The position numbers and the translations under genes are program-made. The notes under the pieces are model-generated. The model was not told the DNA's origin. It did not search any database and saw nothing but the letters and a program-made list of their open reading frames with translations. Below, in pieces: positions 1 to 8,751 of a DNA stretch of 64,000 bases (the stretch's first letter is position 1; each line of letters starts with the position of its first letter). The DNA comes from a virus, in the IMG/VR virus record IMGVR_UViG_3300023181_000002, positions 35,883-99,882 of that record; one strand, given 5' to 3'.

Positions 1-1
1 A

Positions 2-244
2 ATGATAATATTTTGGCTCCCAATTTCAATAGGTATAATGATTTTACCTCCATTTTGCTTATTTATTGTAATGGGGATTATACTATTTATAGGTAAATCT
101 TTTGAGTACTTAATGTTTGATCAAAGTGATAAACAAAAGAAGGAGTGTAAAGAAGATATTCAAGCTGCCTGCGAAATGATGTTAAGTAGTTTTATTTTAA
201 CATGGAGTCCTATCAGCTACGTTCTTAAAGGCAAATCTAAATGA
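2..244 (+). CDS. small membrane protein, possibly 5'-truncated
   Basis: An 80-residue protein with a strongly hydrophobic N-terminal half (about residues 3-32, one or two membrane segments) followed by a charged Lys/Glu-rich stretch and a weaker hydrophobic segment near the C-terminus. The ATG is the second base of the window, so the real start may lie upstream. It overlaps the next gene by four bases (ATGA), which indicates translational coupling. I recognise no family. Confidence 0.6.
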   Translation: MIIFWLPISIGIMILPPFCLFIVMGIILFIGKSFEYLMFDQSDKQKKECKEDIQAACEMMLSSFILTWSPISYVLKGKSK

Positions 245-438
245 CCGGCATCTATAAACTCTCAGACGGTTCCGTTTACGAGATCACCAAAGAAGATAAG
301 CCCTCTGACAGATCGAAGGGCTTGCAGTATATTGCCAAATGTCTCTATTCTGAGACAAAATCAAATGAGCCTTTCTTTGTGTCGAAGGAGAATTTGCATA
401 GGAATACCCTCTACGGGTTATGGGTGTTACAAGAATGA
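241..438 (+). CDS. hypothetical small phage protein
   Basis: A 65-residue protein starting at the ATGA overlap with the upstream membrane protein. It has alternating polar and hydrophobic residues suggesting a small beta-rich fold, with an N-terminal 'GIYKLSDGSVYEI' hairpin-like start. No motif is recognised. The coupling suggests both genes belong to one early-type operon. Confidence 0.6.
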   Translation: MTGIYKLSDGSVYEITKEDKPSDRSKGLQYIAKCLYSETKSNEPFFVSKENLHRNTLYGLWVLQE

Positions 439-475
439 ATTTAAAAACAATTATAAACAATAAATAATCAGAACC

Positions 476-778
476 ATGTACGGAGAAAAATCAACTTATT
501 CGGGAGAAGCAATGCAATCTACTGAGGCTTTAAATCCTCGCTTAGTAAGAATCCTTGAAACGATTCGCCAGTGCAATCGCCGGTATTCAGAAAACGTTCA
601 GCGCATAGCGGTTTCCGCTAACAATATTATGCCGATTATGTCCAACCCGAAAGGTCCCATGAAGGACGAAAAGCCCCAAGGGATTTTAGCGGACATAGAA
701 GTTGAATTGTCATTATTTACAGAGAGAAACAACGACCTTTCATTGATCGCAGAACATCTTATTGAAATTGCTGGATAA
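476..778 (+). CDS. hypothetical helical protein
   Basis: A 100-residue protein, apparently mostly helical, with a basic middle (RQCNRRYSENVQR) and an amphipathic C-terminal helix. The start codon follows 'CAGAACC' directly, resembling the GAACC-type sequence in front of many late genes of this phage. It is followed by a perfect hairpin at 786-813. Function is unknown. Confidence 0.65.
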   Translation: MYGEKSTYSGEAMQSTEALNPRLVRILETIRQCNRRYSENVQRIAVSANNIMPIMSNPKGPMKDEKPQGILADIEVELSLFTERNNDLSLIAEHLIEIAG

Positions 779-785
779 ATTCACT

Positions 786-813
786 ATGGCACCTGATTAA
801 GTTTGGGTGCCAT
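786..813 (+). terminator. perfect 8-bp hairpin between small genes
   Basis: The arms ATGGCACC (786-793) and GGTGCCAT (806-813) pair perfectly around a 12-base loop. The downstream sequence is AT-rich but lacks a clean T run, so it could be a weak terminator, an mRNA stabiliser or a processing site rather than a strong intrinsic terminator. Confidence 0.45.
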
Positions 814-827
814 TAATTAAAATAATT

Positions 828-1088
828 ATGAAACCAAAAGAAAAGAAGCCAGAAACTGTTTTCAGAATTATCAGCAAACAATCCGGAGAAGCGGTTGGTT
901 CTTATAGCAGAGCATACTGCGATGAGTTTGATTTTAATTCTGTCTCAGAAGCAAGACGCGCTAACTGTCACGGCGTGTTCGAGGACAAGGATAAATATAA
1001 GATCGTCAAATACAAAGTTACGTACGAGCTTATAGAGGACGATTGTCAGGAAGAAGAGTCCAGTAAGAAATGGATTTTACAAAAATGA
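828..1088 (+). CDS. hypothetical small protein
   Basis: I place the start at the ATG at 828 (MKPKEKKP...), giving 86 residues. The longer frame begins at a GTG at 807 inside the right arm of the 786-813 hairpin, which is unlikely. The protein is charged, with 'FRIISKQSGEAVGSYSRAY' at the N-terminus and an acidic C-terminal segment before a basic end. No family is recognised. Confidence 0.6.
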   Translation: MKPKEKKPETVFRIISKQSGEAVGSYSRAYCDEFDFNSVSEARRANCHGVFEDKDKYKIVKYKVTYELIEDDCQEEESSKKWILQK

Positions 1089-1105
1089 CCTTTAAAAAAT
1101 AAATC

Positions 1106-1276
1106 ATGGATCAGGAAGATTTCAATAGAAAAAGGCGTGCTTTAAAAATGCTGTCTCATTCACTTTTCATTCAGGACACTGAAGGCGAAGAAGCGGCTAT
1201 GAAATTTTTAGAGCAATTTAAAAAAGAGGAAGAATTAAGCGTTCTGAATAAAAATACAAAACCCGATGGCATTTGA
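1106..1276 (+). CDS. hypothetical 56-residue helical protein
   Basis: A short frame starting MDQEDFNRKRRAL and ending KPDGI. It is Glu/Lys-rich and probably all-helical. Its stop overlaps the start of the next gene (ATG at 1266) by 11 bases, the same tight packing as its neighbours, which supports it as a real gene. Function is unknown. Confidence 0.55.
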   Translation: MDQEDFNRKRRALKMLSHSLFIQDTEGEEAAMKFLEQFKKEEELSVLNKNTKPDGI

Positions 1277-1718
1277 ATCCCGCATGAAAATTTCCGATGT
1301 GAAAGTATTTGACATGATCGCAGAGATCATCGAGTGGTATTTTCATAATGCGAAAACACCCGACATCGAGAAGATACTCGCTGCGAGGGATCGCCTGGCG
1401 ACGTTGAGCTATAACCTGGCATCGATCAGCGCTGATCTAAAAGAGCGCTATAACGGACAATACTACATCAGAAAGATCGAAACAGCGAAGTCTAAACAAG
1501 GTTTCATCTCGAAAGGGAAGAACATGTCTCAGAGTGAAACTGAAAGCATCATCTCCTCAGCGGAATTCCTGAAAGGGGAGATTGAAGCGGAAGCGGACAG
1601 CTACAAGGTAGATTTGCTCTTAAAGCAGGTTAATAAGATTTTGGATGCCATGGGTCAACGCATCGCGTTTGCGCGTGCTGAGGAGGTTAATTCGAGAAGG
1701 CAGGGGAACAATATGTGA
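1266..1718 (+). CDS. hypothetical helical phage protein
   Basis: A 150-residue protein, predominantly helical, with heptad-like hydrophobic spacing around residues 95-140 (EFLKGEIEAEADSYKVDLL and onward). Codon use is more GC-rich than the flanking small genes. No catalytic motif is visible. Proteins of this size and make-up occur in early regions of Bacteroidota phages, but I cannot assign a function. Confidence 0.65.
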   Translation: MAFESRMKISDVKVFDMIAEIIEWYFHNAKTPDIEKILAARDRLATLSYNLASISADLKERYNGQYYIRKIETAKSKQGFISKGKNMSQSETESIISSAEFLKGEIEAEADSYKVDLLLKQVNKILDAMGQRIAFARAEEVNSRRQGNNM

Positions 1719-1737
1719 AACTTTTTAAACGAACCAT

Positions 1738-2169
1738 ATGATGACAGATCACGATATAAGAATATGTCTAATTGTAAGTATTCAAATGTTTTTCTTGTAT
1801 GTTTATTTTTCAATAACCGTCGCTTCTTTCAAAGCTTATCTCAAAAAAGAGTTTGTAGATTGCAGTTTTTTAATAATGACTTTATTCTTTGTATTTACAG
1901 CAAATGCCTACTCTGTTAAAGAAGTAATTGAGTGGGATAAGGAATATTTGAAGGTAGAATCTGAAAGGGTGGCGCTAGAAATTAAGTTGCAAAAAGAAAA
2001 ACAACAAAGAGACAAGCTTAAGAAAGAAGCCACTGAAGCGGTTGAAAAAGTGGAGAAGGAGTTTGCAAGAAGAATGGAGCTTCAGGAAGACCTGCTTAAA
2101 GAATATAACGATCAGTTAGCTAGGAATATGCAGTTAAGAAAACATCTAAAAAAGAGATACAATTTATGA
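1738..2169 (+). CDS. membrane-anchored coiled-coil protein
   Basis: A 143-residue protein. Residues about 8-28 and 42-60 are hydrophobic membrane segments. The remainder, from about residue 65, is a continuous Lys/Glu-rich coiled coil ending in basic residues. The topology is like spanin- or holin-associated inner-membrane proteins, but it lies away from the lysis genes. 'ACGAACCAT' precedes the start. The stop overlaps the convergent gene 2164-2337 by six bases, so this is the boundary between the plus-strand block and the late block. Confidence 0.65.
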   Translation: MMTDHDIRICLIVSIQMFFLYVYFSITVASFKAYLKKEFVDCSFLIMTLFFVFTANAYSVKEVIEWDKEYLKVESERVALEIKLQKEKQQRDKLKKEATEAVEKVEKEFARRMELQEDLLKEYNDQLARNMQLRKHLKKRYNL

Positions 2170-2337
2170 CGTCTTCTCAATAGTAAAACCATTGCGAACT
2201 GCATTTTTCACCGCATCTCTTTTACGCTTGTAACTCTCGGAGCTACTACCCACGATCTCAGAATTCGGAGCAATCCTCTTCCACCGCCACTCTTTAGCGG
2301 CATCTTTATAGAATATCCAGGTGTCTTTTTCGCCCAT
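2164..2337 (-). CDS. DUF1508 (YegP-like) small protein
   Basis: A 57-residue protein starting MGEKDTWIFYKDAAKEWRW. The order 'WRWKRIAPNSEIVGSSSESY' followed by a Lys/Arg-rich helix and 'NAV..GF' matches the DUF1508 repeat (YegP family: wrWrlkA.NGeiIa.SseGY...a...ai.sv). Members are small domains of unknown role, often duplicated; here there is one unit. It is the last minus-strand gene and converges on the gene ending at 2169. A longer frame on the same strand (2208-2429) lacks this conservation and is a shadow. Confidence 0.75.
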   Translation of the reverse strand: MGEKDTWIFYKDAAKEWRWKRIAPNSEIVGSSSESYKRKRDAVKNAVRNGFTIEKTS

Positions 2338-2382
2338 GGTTGTAGTTTTTTCTTAAAACGCATTTCCATGGGCGAAAGTTCT

Positions 2383-3669
2383 TTAATATATACTTTCCTG
2401 ACCGTAACTCCATGCACTTGAACCTCCACCAGAGGTAACCCCTCTCAAGCGTACATAATATCCAGCGGGTACTTCGCATTGAAGGTTAAATAAATTACTC
2501 TCGTTAAGTCCGACGGAAATCGAAACAGCCAATGTTTTTGTACTGCCTGCGCCATTGATCGTGATCCATGTTGAATTATTCGCGCTGATCTCCAAGAATA
2601 CCTGAGCGCTACTGTTAAGATTTAACAGAGATAAAGCTGTTGTACATGTCACCGTATAAGACACCCTGGCAGGACGCGTCGTTGAAATCTGAAATGAAGT
2701 ACCTATTGTCCTCGCTGGAGCATTATTAAAAGTAACCGCGCTTGAAGAGGCAGAGATTACACCTGCCGTTATATCAACACCCGTCCCGGCAGTATAATTT
2801 ACCGGCGTAGGCACGTTTAAAGCGCCAGTGGTTGAATTGTACGTTGAAACGCCCGATCCTGTCGTAGTGAGCGAAATAGACCCTCTTGCTCGGGTGTTGG
2901 TGTAATATTGATTTGTCGTGCCTTCTGACAATCCGTCTGTAGTCTTGGCGGCGAAGGCTGTATTGAATCGAGCCGCTGTATAATATAGATTTACTCCTTC
3001 AGATAAGTCTGCCGTAGATTTTCCTGAAAAAGCGGTATTAAACCGCGCAGTAGTCCAATAAAGATTACTACCTTCCGAAAGACCTCCTGTATTTTTCGCA
3101 GCAAATTTTGAATCGAAAAGTGGGTCAGATTCTGACGAGATGAACGCGCTGGGGTTGGTACTTGGATAAGGAACGAACCCTAAAGCGAGTGCTATCTGCC
3201 CGGAATTTATTGAGGTCAAATAGTTAGCAGGATTAGTTGATAAAGGATACGCATCTACAATCCCATAGCCAGATAAAGTCGTTGGCCTGCCTGTTAACGA
3301 AGTAAAGCTTTGCGCTGGTACACTCGTCAAGAATCCTAAAGGATTGGAAGTTCCATTATAAGGAGTGTATCCTATAGCTGAAATTATCTGAGCATTTGTC
3401 GGCACATAGCTTATGGGTTTATACAAAGGCGCTGTAAATAAAGAAACACTATCTTTTAAGTGTCGTATCTGTTTCGTGTTAAAGCGTAAAGAAGAGGTGC
3501 GAGCGACCCATGTCCTATTCATAGAGCCGGCAACCGTATCTACCCACATGATATTTGGAGCGGCGGTATCGGCAGGAATTGCCTGACTGGCAATTAATCT
3601 ACTGGCAACCTGACCCCAAGAAACAAAAGAACATAGGCAAATAAAAAATATACTAACAAAACGTTTCAT
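2383..3669 (-). CDS. tail fibre protein with N-terminal signal-peptide-like segment
   Basis: A 428-residue protein rich in Ser, Thr, Asn and Gly. Residues about 195-262 hold three copies of a fibre repeat of the form LSEGxNLYYTxARFNTAFxxK, and earlier residues hold 'AIGYTPYN' and 'ALGFVPYP' units, both known from phage tail-fibre shafts. The C-terminal 150 residues look like a beta-rich head domain. Unusually, it begins with a classic Sec signal peptide (MKRFVSIFFICLCSFVSWGQ), rare for a virion protein, so the product may be exported or the hydrophobic start may be an attachment segment. It is the last fibre gene of the late block. Confidence 0.8.
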   Translation of the reverse strand: MKRFVSIFFICLCSFVSWGQVASRLIASQAIPADTAAPNIMWVDTVAGSMNRTWVARTSSLRFNTKQIRHLKDSVSLFTAPLYKPISYVPTNAQIISAIGYTPYNGTSNPLGFLTSVPAQSFTSLTGRPTTLSGYGIVDAYPLSTNPANYLTSINSGQIALALGFVPYPSTNPSAFISSESDPLFDSKFAAKNTGGLSEGSNLYWTTARFNTAFSGKSTADLSEGVNLYYTAARFNTAFAAKTTDGLSEGTTNQYYTNTRARGSISLTTTGSGVSTYNSTTGALNVPTPVNYTAGTGVDITAGVISASSSAVTFNNAPARTIGTSFQISTTRPARVSYTVTCTTALSLLNLNSSAQVFLEISANNSTWITINGAGSTKTLAVSISVGLNESNLFNLQCEVPAGYYVRLRGVTSGGGSSAWSYGQESIY

Positions 3670-3733
3670 TTTAAAGAATCTGATTAGGTTTAATAATTTA
3701 AAGTCCTAAATCAGTGGGTTGGGCATCAATATA

Positions 3734-4237
3734 CTACTGCAAAGAAGTATACTTCAAAGAATTATTATAAAAAATGTACCGCTCACCAGGAGCAAGTGAA
3801 ATTGTATTGACTATAGTACCTGAATCATCTATATCCATCGATCCGGCAGTTGTATTCACTGTAAGGTTTCCTGTTCCTTGGTTGATCAAGGTTAAACGAT
3901 ATCCAGAGAATACTCCCAAAGGAGGTAATGTCCAAACAGCAGTTGTCCCTGTAAAAGTATAATATGAAGTATAGGAGTTTATCTGAAGTGTTGCCGCAGA
4001 AGAAACAATGTTTATAGCAGACATCTTTCTAACCCATCTTCCAGTAGGCTGACCCGTGACTTGTATTACATTGAAGCCATCAGGAGTCGCTGTATTGGAA
4101 GCTCTAAACATGTAGATATCTCCAAATCCATCGTTTATAGAGTCTTTTCCGTTGACAGTTACGGCTATACCATCAGATCCTGCCTGAGAACTTAGGTCAG
4201 AAATTAACGCGAAAGAAGTTGGTCCTAATTGTCCCAT
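3734..4237 (-). CDS. small tail fibre/spike accessory protein
   Basis: A 167-residue protein starting MGQLGPTSFALISDL. The frame extends to a GTG at 4270, but the ATG at 4237 sits behind an AT-rich leader and is preferred. The middle has 'MSAINIVSSAATLQINSYTSYYTFTGTTAVWTLPP', and the end 'LINQGTGNLTVNTTAGSMDI', a beta-strand pattern seen in C-terminal domains of phage tail fibres. It lies between two fibre/spike genes and probably contributes to the host-recognition apparatus. Confidence 0.6.
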   Translation of the reverse strand: MGQLGPTSFALISDLSSQAGSDGIAVTVNGKDSINDGFGDIYMFRASNTATPDGFNVIQVTGQPTGRWVRKMSAINIVSSAATLQINSYTSYYTFTGTTAVWTLPPLGVFSGYRLTLINQGTGNLTVNTTAGSMDIDDSGTIVNTISLAPGERYIFYNNSLKYTSLQ

Positions 4238-4318
4238 TGTTAATAAAAATAAAGTTTGAATTATATACACTTAAAGTAACATACATAATTCAAACTTTTA
4301 TAAAAACTTATTTAACGG

Positions 4319-6604
4319 TTATTTTTTATAAGAAATATTGTAACTCAAATTGTTTGTGCCAGATGCGGGAGCTACTGCATAGGTTAAAATGAAATTCGTC
4401 GCGTCTGCGGTTATTAAGGGGTTTACATTGGAAGCGACATTATTTGCAATAAGCGAAACTATGACAGGTACGTAAGAAAGTCCATGAGCAATATTAATAG
4501 TCGTTGCAGCTCCTGTTCCAGATGCTGTTTTTACCTGCGTTATAATGGCCGATGGATTGGACACTAAAGGCACTCCGATCCATGTATTTGTACCTATACA
4601 AAAATAAATTCCATCTACTGTAAATTTTATTTCACCAGTAGTACCCGTATCTGTAGCAGAGCTAGGTGTTACATTTGGCGCGTTTAATCTGTATTGATTC
4701 TGATATAAGCGACCAGATGAATCTACGTAAATTAAATTTGTATTCCCGGTTGCTTGTATAGCAAATCCGTTGGAAGTTCCCGCTCCAGTACCTTGAATTC
4801 TTAATCTAGGGATATCTGAAAAATAATCCAAGGCAAAACTAGCTGCTGAGTTATTTGCATTTACTACAGTTTTAGTTGAATTATATGGAATAGTTTTTAT
4901 TTCTTTAGTAGTATTATCATAAACAACAAAAGCGTCGGTAGTAGCACCAGCAATTAATGAATTAACTATTAATTTATTAACAGTTAATTTCCCAGAACTA
5001 TCCACTAAAAGCATATTTGCATTTGCTACCGTTTGTATAGCAAAACTTGCTGAACTATTTTGAAGTCTAATTCTAGCAATTCCACTAAGCCAATTCATTA
5101 TAAATGATTCGTTGACATTTAATGGGTTTATATTTTCATACAGGTTGCGAACATTGGTAGATGTTAATTCGACTCCAGTAGTTACTTGATTTGTAATTGC
5201 TACATTGTAATATATATTACTACAAGAATCAAAATACCTATCAGCATATTGAGAAGGAGCTGAAACGCTATAGTTAGAAGCCTGCCCCGTAATAAGTGTA
5301 TCTTTTGCTCTGTAGGCTTTAAATCCATAGCTATTGCTCAATGTGAACGCACCACCTGTGATAGTGGTAACACCCGCACGCGAGTTAGCATTATTGCCGT
5401 CTGAAAGTACTCCTATAAGTTCATTTTGTTCTGAATTTGATAAAAAGAAACCATGATAATAATTATCCTGACATTCCACTCCTACAATTATACACCTATT
5501 GCTACTTTCTAAGTGAACACCAGAATAATTAACATCAAGCCCTGACTTCCCGTTAGATATTATTTTACCTCCAATTATTCTAGTGTTTGCGCCTCCAAAA
5601 TTATAAAATCCATCAAATCCACAATTGGATATGTCATTATTATAAAAAGCGTTATCAGTAGTAGAGTTGTAAATTCCATACTCATCACAAAATTGAATAT
5701 AATTATTTCGAACTGTAAATATCCAAGCAACAGCTTCTGCTCTTATGCCTGATTTTTTAAAGTCAGTAATAAAAAGATTATCTATAGCAGATGCGGTACT
5801 CTTAGCGCCGTCATTATCTATATCTGCTGCTATAAGGATTGCATTACCTATTGCTCCATTCGACTTATTACCTTCCAGTCGTAAGTTATATAAGCCACCT
5901 CTTGCATAGTTATAAAGTTTAAACAAATCTCCTGTATAGTTAGCTTTTAACCTAAATACAGACTTCTCTTTACTTTCTCCAATCAATGTGATACCTTTTC
6001 TTACGGTTATCGTTTCGGAGATATATGTTCCTATAGGAACTTTTATACTACCTCCAAGTAGGGTGTTGGGATAATATAGCGCTTTTTGAATGCCTATTGT
6101 ATCATCTTGTGTCCCATCTCCCACCGTAAACCACTTTAAGTTGGCAGCTTGCTGGTTTGAGGCTACATTTCCCGCTCCAGTAAATAGTAGCTGATTACCC
6201 TCGTCTATAGGAGATAAAATAGTTAATACAACTGAAGATGATATATTTAAAGTAGACCCAGGAAGCCAATTTAGTTTAATATTGGATGGTATTGATATAT
6301 TTGATGTGATCGCTAGTGTCTTGTCAATTAAAATAGTTGCAGGCGAATTTCCAAAATCATTTATCAACTTCTGGAAATTAGCCTGATTAACAGTTGTCAA
6401 TCTACTTACCGGCCAAGGTCCTGCGGCATTCCACTTGAAATATTTATTAGGACCCGTTATTGTAACATCTCTATTGTATAAACCCCCACAAAGCGCATCC
6501 GTCATAGGAGACCCATCTCGCCAAGTTGTAACAATGGTAGGTGCTAAATATTCACCGGTAATCGGGTGTAATTTATTAGGAAGTAAATTTGGTACCGTAG
6601 CCAT
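4319..6604 (-). CDS. tail spike with pectin-lyase-like beta-helix
   Basis: A 761-residue protein. After a particle-binding-like N-terminus (about 1-150), the motif 'GDGTQDDTIGIQKAL' near residue 160 and 'GGSIKVPIGTYI..TITVRKGITLIGE' mark the start of a right-handed parallel beta-helix, which continues with regular Asn-rich coils to about residue 480. The C-terminus (about 685-761) carries 'INIAHGLSYVPVIVS', typical of phage fibre tips. Such spikes bind and often depolymerise surface glycans. Catalytic residues cannot be named from sequence alone. Confidence 0.85.
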   Translation of the reverse strand: MATVPNLLPNKLHPITGEYLAPTIVTTWRDGSPMTDALCGGLYNRDVTITGPNKYFKWNAAGPWPVSRLTTVNQANFQKLINDFGNSPATILIDKTLAITSNISIPSNIKLNWLPGSTLNISSSVVLTILSPIDEGNQLLFTGAGNVASNQQAANLKWFTVGDGTQDDTIGIQKALYYPNTLLGGSIKVPIGTYISETITVRKGITLIGESKEKSVFRLKANYTGDLFKLYNYARGGLYNLRLEGNKSNGAIGNAILIAADIDNDGAKSTASAIDNLFITDFKKSGIRAEAVAWIFTVRNNYIQFCDEYGIYNSTTDNAFYNNDISNCGFDGFYNFGGANTRIIGGKIISNGKSGLDVNYSGVHLESSNRCIIVGVECQDNYYHGFFLSNSEQNELIGVLSDGNNANSRAGVTTITGGAFTLSNSYGFKAYRAKDTLITGQASNYSVSAPSQYADRYFDSCSNIYYNVAITNQVTTGVELTSTNVRNLYENINPLNVNESFIMNWLSGIARIRLQNSSASFAIQTVANANMLLVDSSGKLTVNKLIVNSLIAGATTDAFVVYDNTTKEIKTIPYNSTKTVVNANNSAASFALDYFSDIPRLRIQGTGAGTSNGFAIQATGNTNLIYVDSSGRLYQNQYRLNAPNVTPSSATDTGTTGEIKFTVDGIYFCIGTNTWIGVPLVSNPSAIITQVKTASGTGAATTINIAHGLSYVPVIVSLIANNVASNVNPLITADATNFILTYAVAPASGTNNLSYNISYKK

Positions 6605-6606
6605 AA

Positions 6607-6828
6607 TTAAAAATCAGCGTTATTATTGTAAACAGATGCATCTCCTGAAGGTCCTTGCGGTCCAATCAGACTCATTAACCATTCTTCTTCAGTTCCTTGG
6701 AAGCCATTATCGACAGCTACTTGATAAGCAGATTCCCCATTAAGTTCACCTGACTCTACTTTATTCTCAATAGTACAAACTTTACAGTTCACCTTTCGGA
6801 GTCCATCTTCCAAGTCCCAATTAGCCAT
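6607..6828 (-). CDS. short fibre-linker protein with collagen-like end
   Basis: A 73-residue protein. Residues about 31-62 contain 'SAYQVAVDNGFQGTEEEWLMSLIGPQGPSGD', a variant of the A-Y-x-I-A-V-x-N-G-F-x-G-T-E-x-E-W-L-x-S-L-x-G motif found in many phage fibres just before collagen-like GPxGPxG triplets. A CxxC pair lies near residue 15. It sits two bases before the beta-helix spike gene and probably acts as its adaptor or as a separated N-terminal segment of it. Confidence 0.7.
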   Translation of the reverse strand: MANWDLEDGLRKVNCKVCTIENKVESGELNGESAYQVAVDNGFQGTEEEWLMSLIGPQGPSGDASVYNNNADF

Positions 6829-6834
6829 AGTTTT

Positions 6835-7485
6835 TTATGATAATAATTTTTCAATTTTCTTATAATAAAATGTTACGTCTCCAAGCCCTATTAACCCACC
6901 GTTAATCTTCTTACGAGCTGCTCCAATATCTTTCCTGTCGGAGGGAACATTTAAAGCGTTTATCTTCCAGAACCATGCTGCTGTTTCAATGCCCACTTCA
7001 GGAAGAAGAACTTTTTCCGGATGCTGTGTAATGTTGTATTTATTATTGGTGTCGTGATCAAACTGAAAATAATTATCATGGAAAGTTAACATCATTGGAC
7101 CCTTGCCTGAGTACTTCCATCCATCACCTGACTCAATATTTCCATTTCCATACCTATTGGCATAAACTGTATTTGATATCAGCTCAGGATTCCTGGCAAT
7201 ATTTTTCGCCAACTCATTCGGCACTTTAACCTTTGCCTGTGGATTTATAGAAAACCTGTTGGGCCAAGTATCCGCTAACCCCTGTGCACTGTAATTTAAA
7301 TTCTCCTGAAAGCGTGTGAACCCTTGACATTCATGCCCAACCTGCGCAAGAAACATCGTAGCGCGTGCATTGGAATTTATATCAGCATACGCAAAAGCAT
7401 CTTCCCAAAAAGGATCAAACTCAGCGATCCTGCTTTTAGGGAATACCTGTTTGGAGACTGATATAAATTTTGCCAGATCAAGCAT
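6835..7485 (-). CDS. GH19 chitinase-like endolysin
   Basis: A 216-residue single-domain protein of the glycoside hydrolase 19 family, which in phages cleaves the peptidoglycan glycan backbone for lysis. Visible landmarks are 'MFLAQVGHECQGF' with the likely catalytic Glu52, 'RFQENLNYSA' with the second Glu61, and 'YANRYGNGNIESGDGWKYSGKGPMMLT', the equivalent of the 'GDGxxYxGRGxiQLTG' segment. No signal peptide is present, so it needs a holin. It overlaps the coiled-coil membrane gene upstream by one base, placing it at the end of a lysis cassette embedded among tail-spike genes. Confidence 0.9.
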   Translation of the reverse strand: MLDLAKFISVSKQVFPKSRIAEFDPFWEDAFAYADINSNARATMFLAQVGHECQGFTRFQENLNYSAQGLADTWPNRFSINPQAKVKVPNELAKNIARNPELISNTVYANRYGNGNIESGDGWKYSGKGPMMLTFHDNYFQFDHDTNNKYNITQHPEKVLLPEVGIETAAWFWKINALNVPSDRKDIGAARKKINGGLIGLGDVTFYYKKIEKLLS

Positions 7486-7973
7486 TATTTCTTACGTTTT
7501 CTAAAGAATACCTTATCAAAAAATGTACGCTTGGTTTCAGGCACTATAAGACTGTCCAGTGTTTTAGGTTTGATATCCACAGGTAATACAGCATCCTTTT
7601 TACGGGGTGCCACTACAAAGGTCATCGGTATCTTCTGAGTCTTGTAAACGGCCACTTTTAAAGTTTGATCCGCAAGTCTTTTAACAGCGATATGTTTATC
7701 CTTATTAATCAAAAGATCCTGCGTAAGCTGCTTGCTTTCTTCGGTTATCGCTTCGGTTTCTGCAACGATAACCTTTGTCTTCTCAGTCTCACTACGAAGG
7801 CTATCTTGTGCACGCACAAGTCTCATGCTGTCTACATTAGCAATCACTTTCGCCTTGCTAAGCTCAGCCGCTTTGGGAGCTTGCTGCGAAAAGCTATTCT
7901 GACTTTTGTCGTTGAATGCGACAAGTAGAACTGCTGACGATAAAAGTATGATTACATGTTTCATTTTGGTCAT
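7485..7973 (-). CDS. membrane-anchored coiled-coil protein of the lysis cassette
   Basis: A 162-residue protein with an N-terminal hydrophobic segment (MKHVIILLSSAVLLVAF) that could be a signal peptide or anchor; no lipobox Cys is present. A long charged coiled coil spans about residues 35-105, followed by a Pro/Lys-rich end that is strongly basic (FFRKRKK). It lies directly upstream of the endolysin. Spanin-like function is plausible from size, topology and position but is inferred only. Confidence 0.6.
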   Translation of the reverse strand: MTKMKHVIILLSSAVLLVAFNDKSQNSFSQQAPKAAELSKAKVIANVDSMRLVRAQDSLRSETEKTKVIVAETEAITEESKQLTQDLLINKDKHIAVKRLADQTLKVAVYKTQKIPMTFVVAPRKKDAVLPVDIKPKTLDSLIVPETKRTFFDKVFFRKRKK

Positions 7974-7977
7974 TATT

Positions 7978-8379
7978 TCAATCGGTTATAACCGTTTTGA
8001 TCTGCTGTATGGTATTCTTCGTACTTTCAGTTGTCTGACGGTTTTGCAAATTAATCTGCTGTTGCCTTGCATTTTCTTCGCGTTGCTTATCATTAATCTC
8101 AACTTGTTTTTGATTTAACGCTTTCTGTTCTTCGTAGAGTTTTTGCACCATGTCATATTTCTCACGGCCACAGTTTACTTCAGCATATCTAAGTTTAACC
8201 TCTAAAGAATCAAGCTTGTCATCTTTCTTCTCAAGTTTGGCTTCGTATTCTGTTCGCACTTTATTTGTTTCAATATACTGATAGGGAACTAAACCTGATA
8301 ATGTAATAATTATACCAAAGCATCCCATCACTAATCTCCTGGTATCATCAGGAAGTCCGTTCCACCAATTAAGGTCCAT
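7978..8379 (-). CDS. single-TM coiled-coil protein (inner-membrane spanin-like)
   Basis: A 133-residue protein with one membrane segment at about residues 15-36 (RLVMGCFGIIITLSGLVPY) and a long Gln/Glu/Lys-rich coiled coil in the rest, matching the layout of inner-membrane spanins (Rz-type): N-terminal TM with a periplasmic coil. Its position between other short membrane proteins and the endolysin supports a lysis role. No holin family is recognised. Confidence 0.6.
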   Translation of the reverse strand: MDLNWWNGLPDDTRRLVMGCFGIIITLSGLVPYQYIETNKVRTEYEAKLEKKDDKLDSLEVKLRYAEVNCGREKYDMVQKLYEEQKALNQKQVEINDKQREENARQQQINLQNRQTTESTKNTIQQIKTVITD

Positions 8380-8403
8380 GTCTTCATGTTAACGTTGCGT
8401 GAG

Positions 8404-8751
8404 TTATTTCTTTATTAGGAGTGCGAGCGTTGCCGTGAGTATTATTCCTGCGGTGGTTCCGGTTAAAAAATATACTACTTTATTGCCTTCTTTTTTATCG
8501 TGTACAATCTTATCAACATAAACAACTTTTGGGGCCTTTTCTATCCCTGAATTGACCGTATTTTGTATACCTTTTAACGCGTACGTTCGGAAGAAAAAAT
8601 TATATTGAGCTTCAGAAATAGAAACCCCTGTCTCGAAAGGGAAAGGTTGCCCTAAGGTTTGATAAATAATCTCCTTTTTAACGCCAGTACTATCCTGAGA
8701 GAATACCCATAAAGGGGTCAATATAAAAATCAATGTCAGTATAGCTCTCAT
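8404..8751 (-). CDS. signal-peptide protein with C-terminal membrane anchor
   Basis: A 115-residue protein starting with a Sec signal peptide (MRAILTLIFILTPLWVFSQ), then a soluble region, then a C-terminal membrane segment (FLTGTTAGIILTATLALLIKK). This is a type I topology, with the body outside the inner membrane and a short basic tail inside. It overlaps the upstream gene by four bases. It could be a lysis or envelope-modifying component; no family is recognised. Confidence 0.6.
   Translation of the reverse strand: MRAILTLIFILTPLWVFSQDSTGVKKEIIYQTLGQPFPFETGVSISEAQYNFFFRTYALKGIQNTVNSGIEKAPKVVYVDKIVHDKKEGNKVVYFLTGTTAGIILTATLALLIKK

Noticed and set aside
2208-2429. A 73-residue frame on the minus strand before the last fibre gene
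   Set aside because: It overlaps the DUF1508 gene at 2164-2337, whose conserved pattern is clear, and has no recognisable sequence.
2900-3110. Regular repeats that could be a CRISPR array
   Set aside because: They code for tail-fibre amino-acid repeats in frame and have no constant-length unique spacers.
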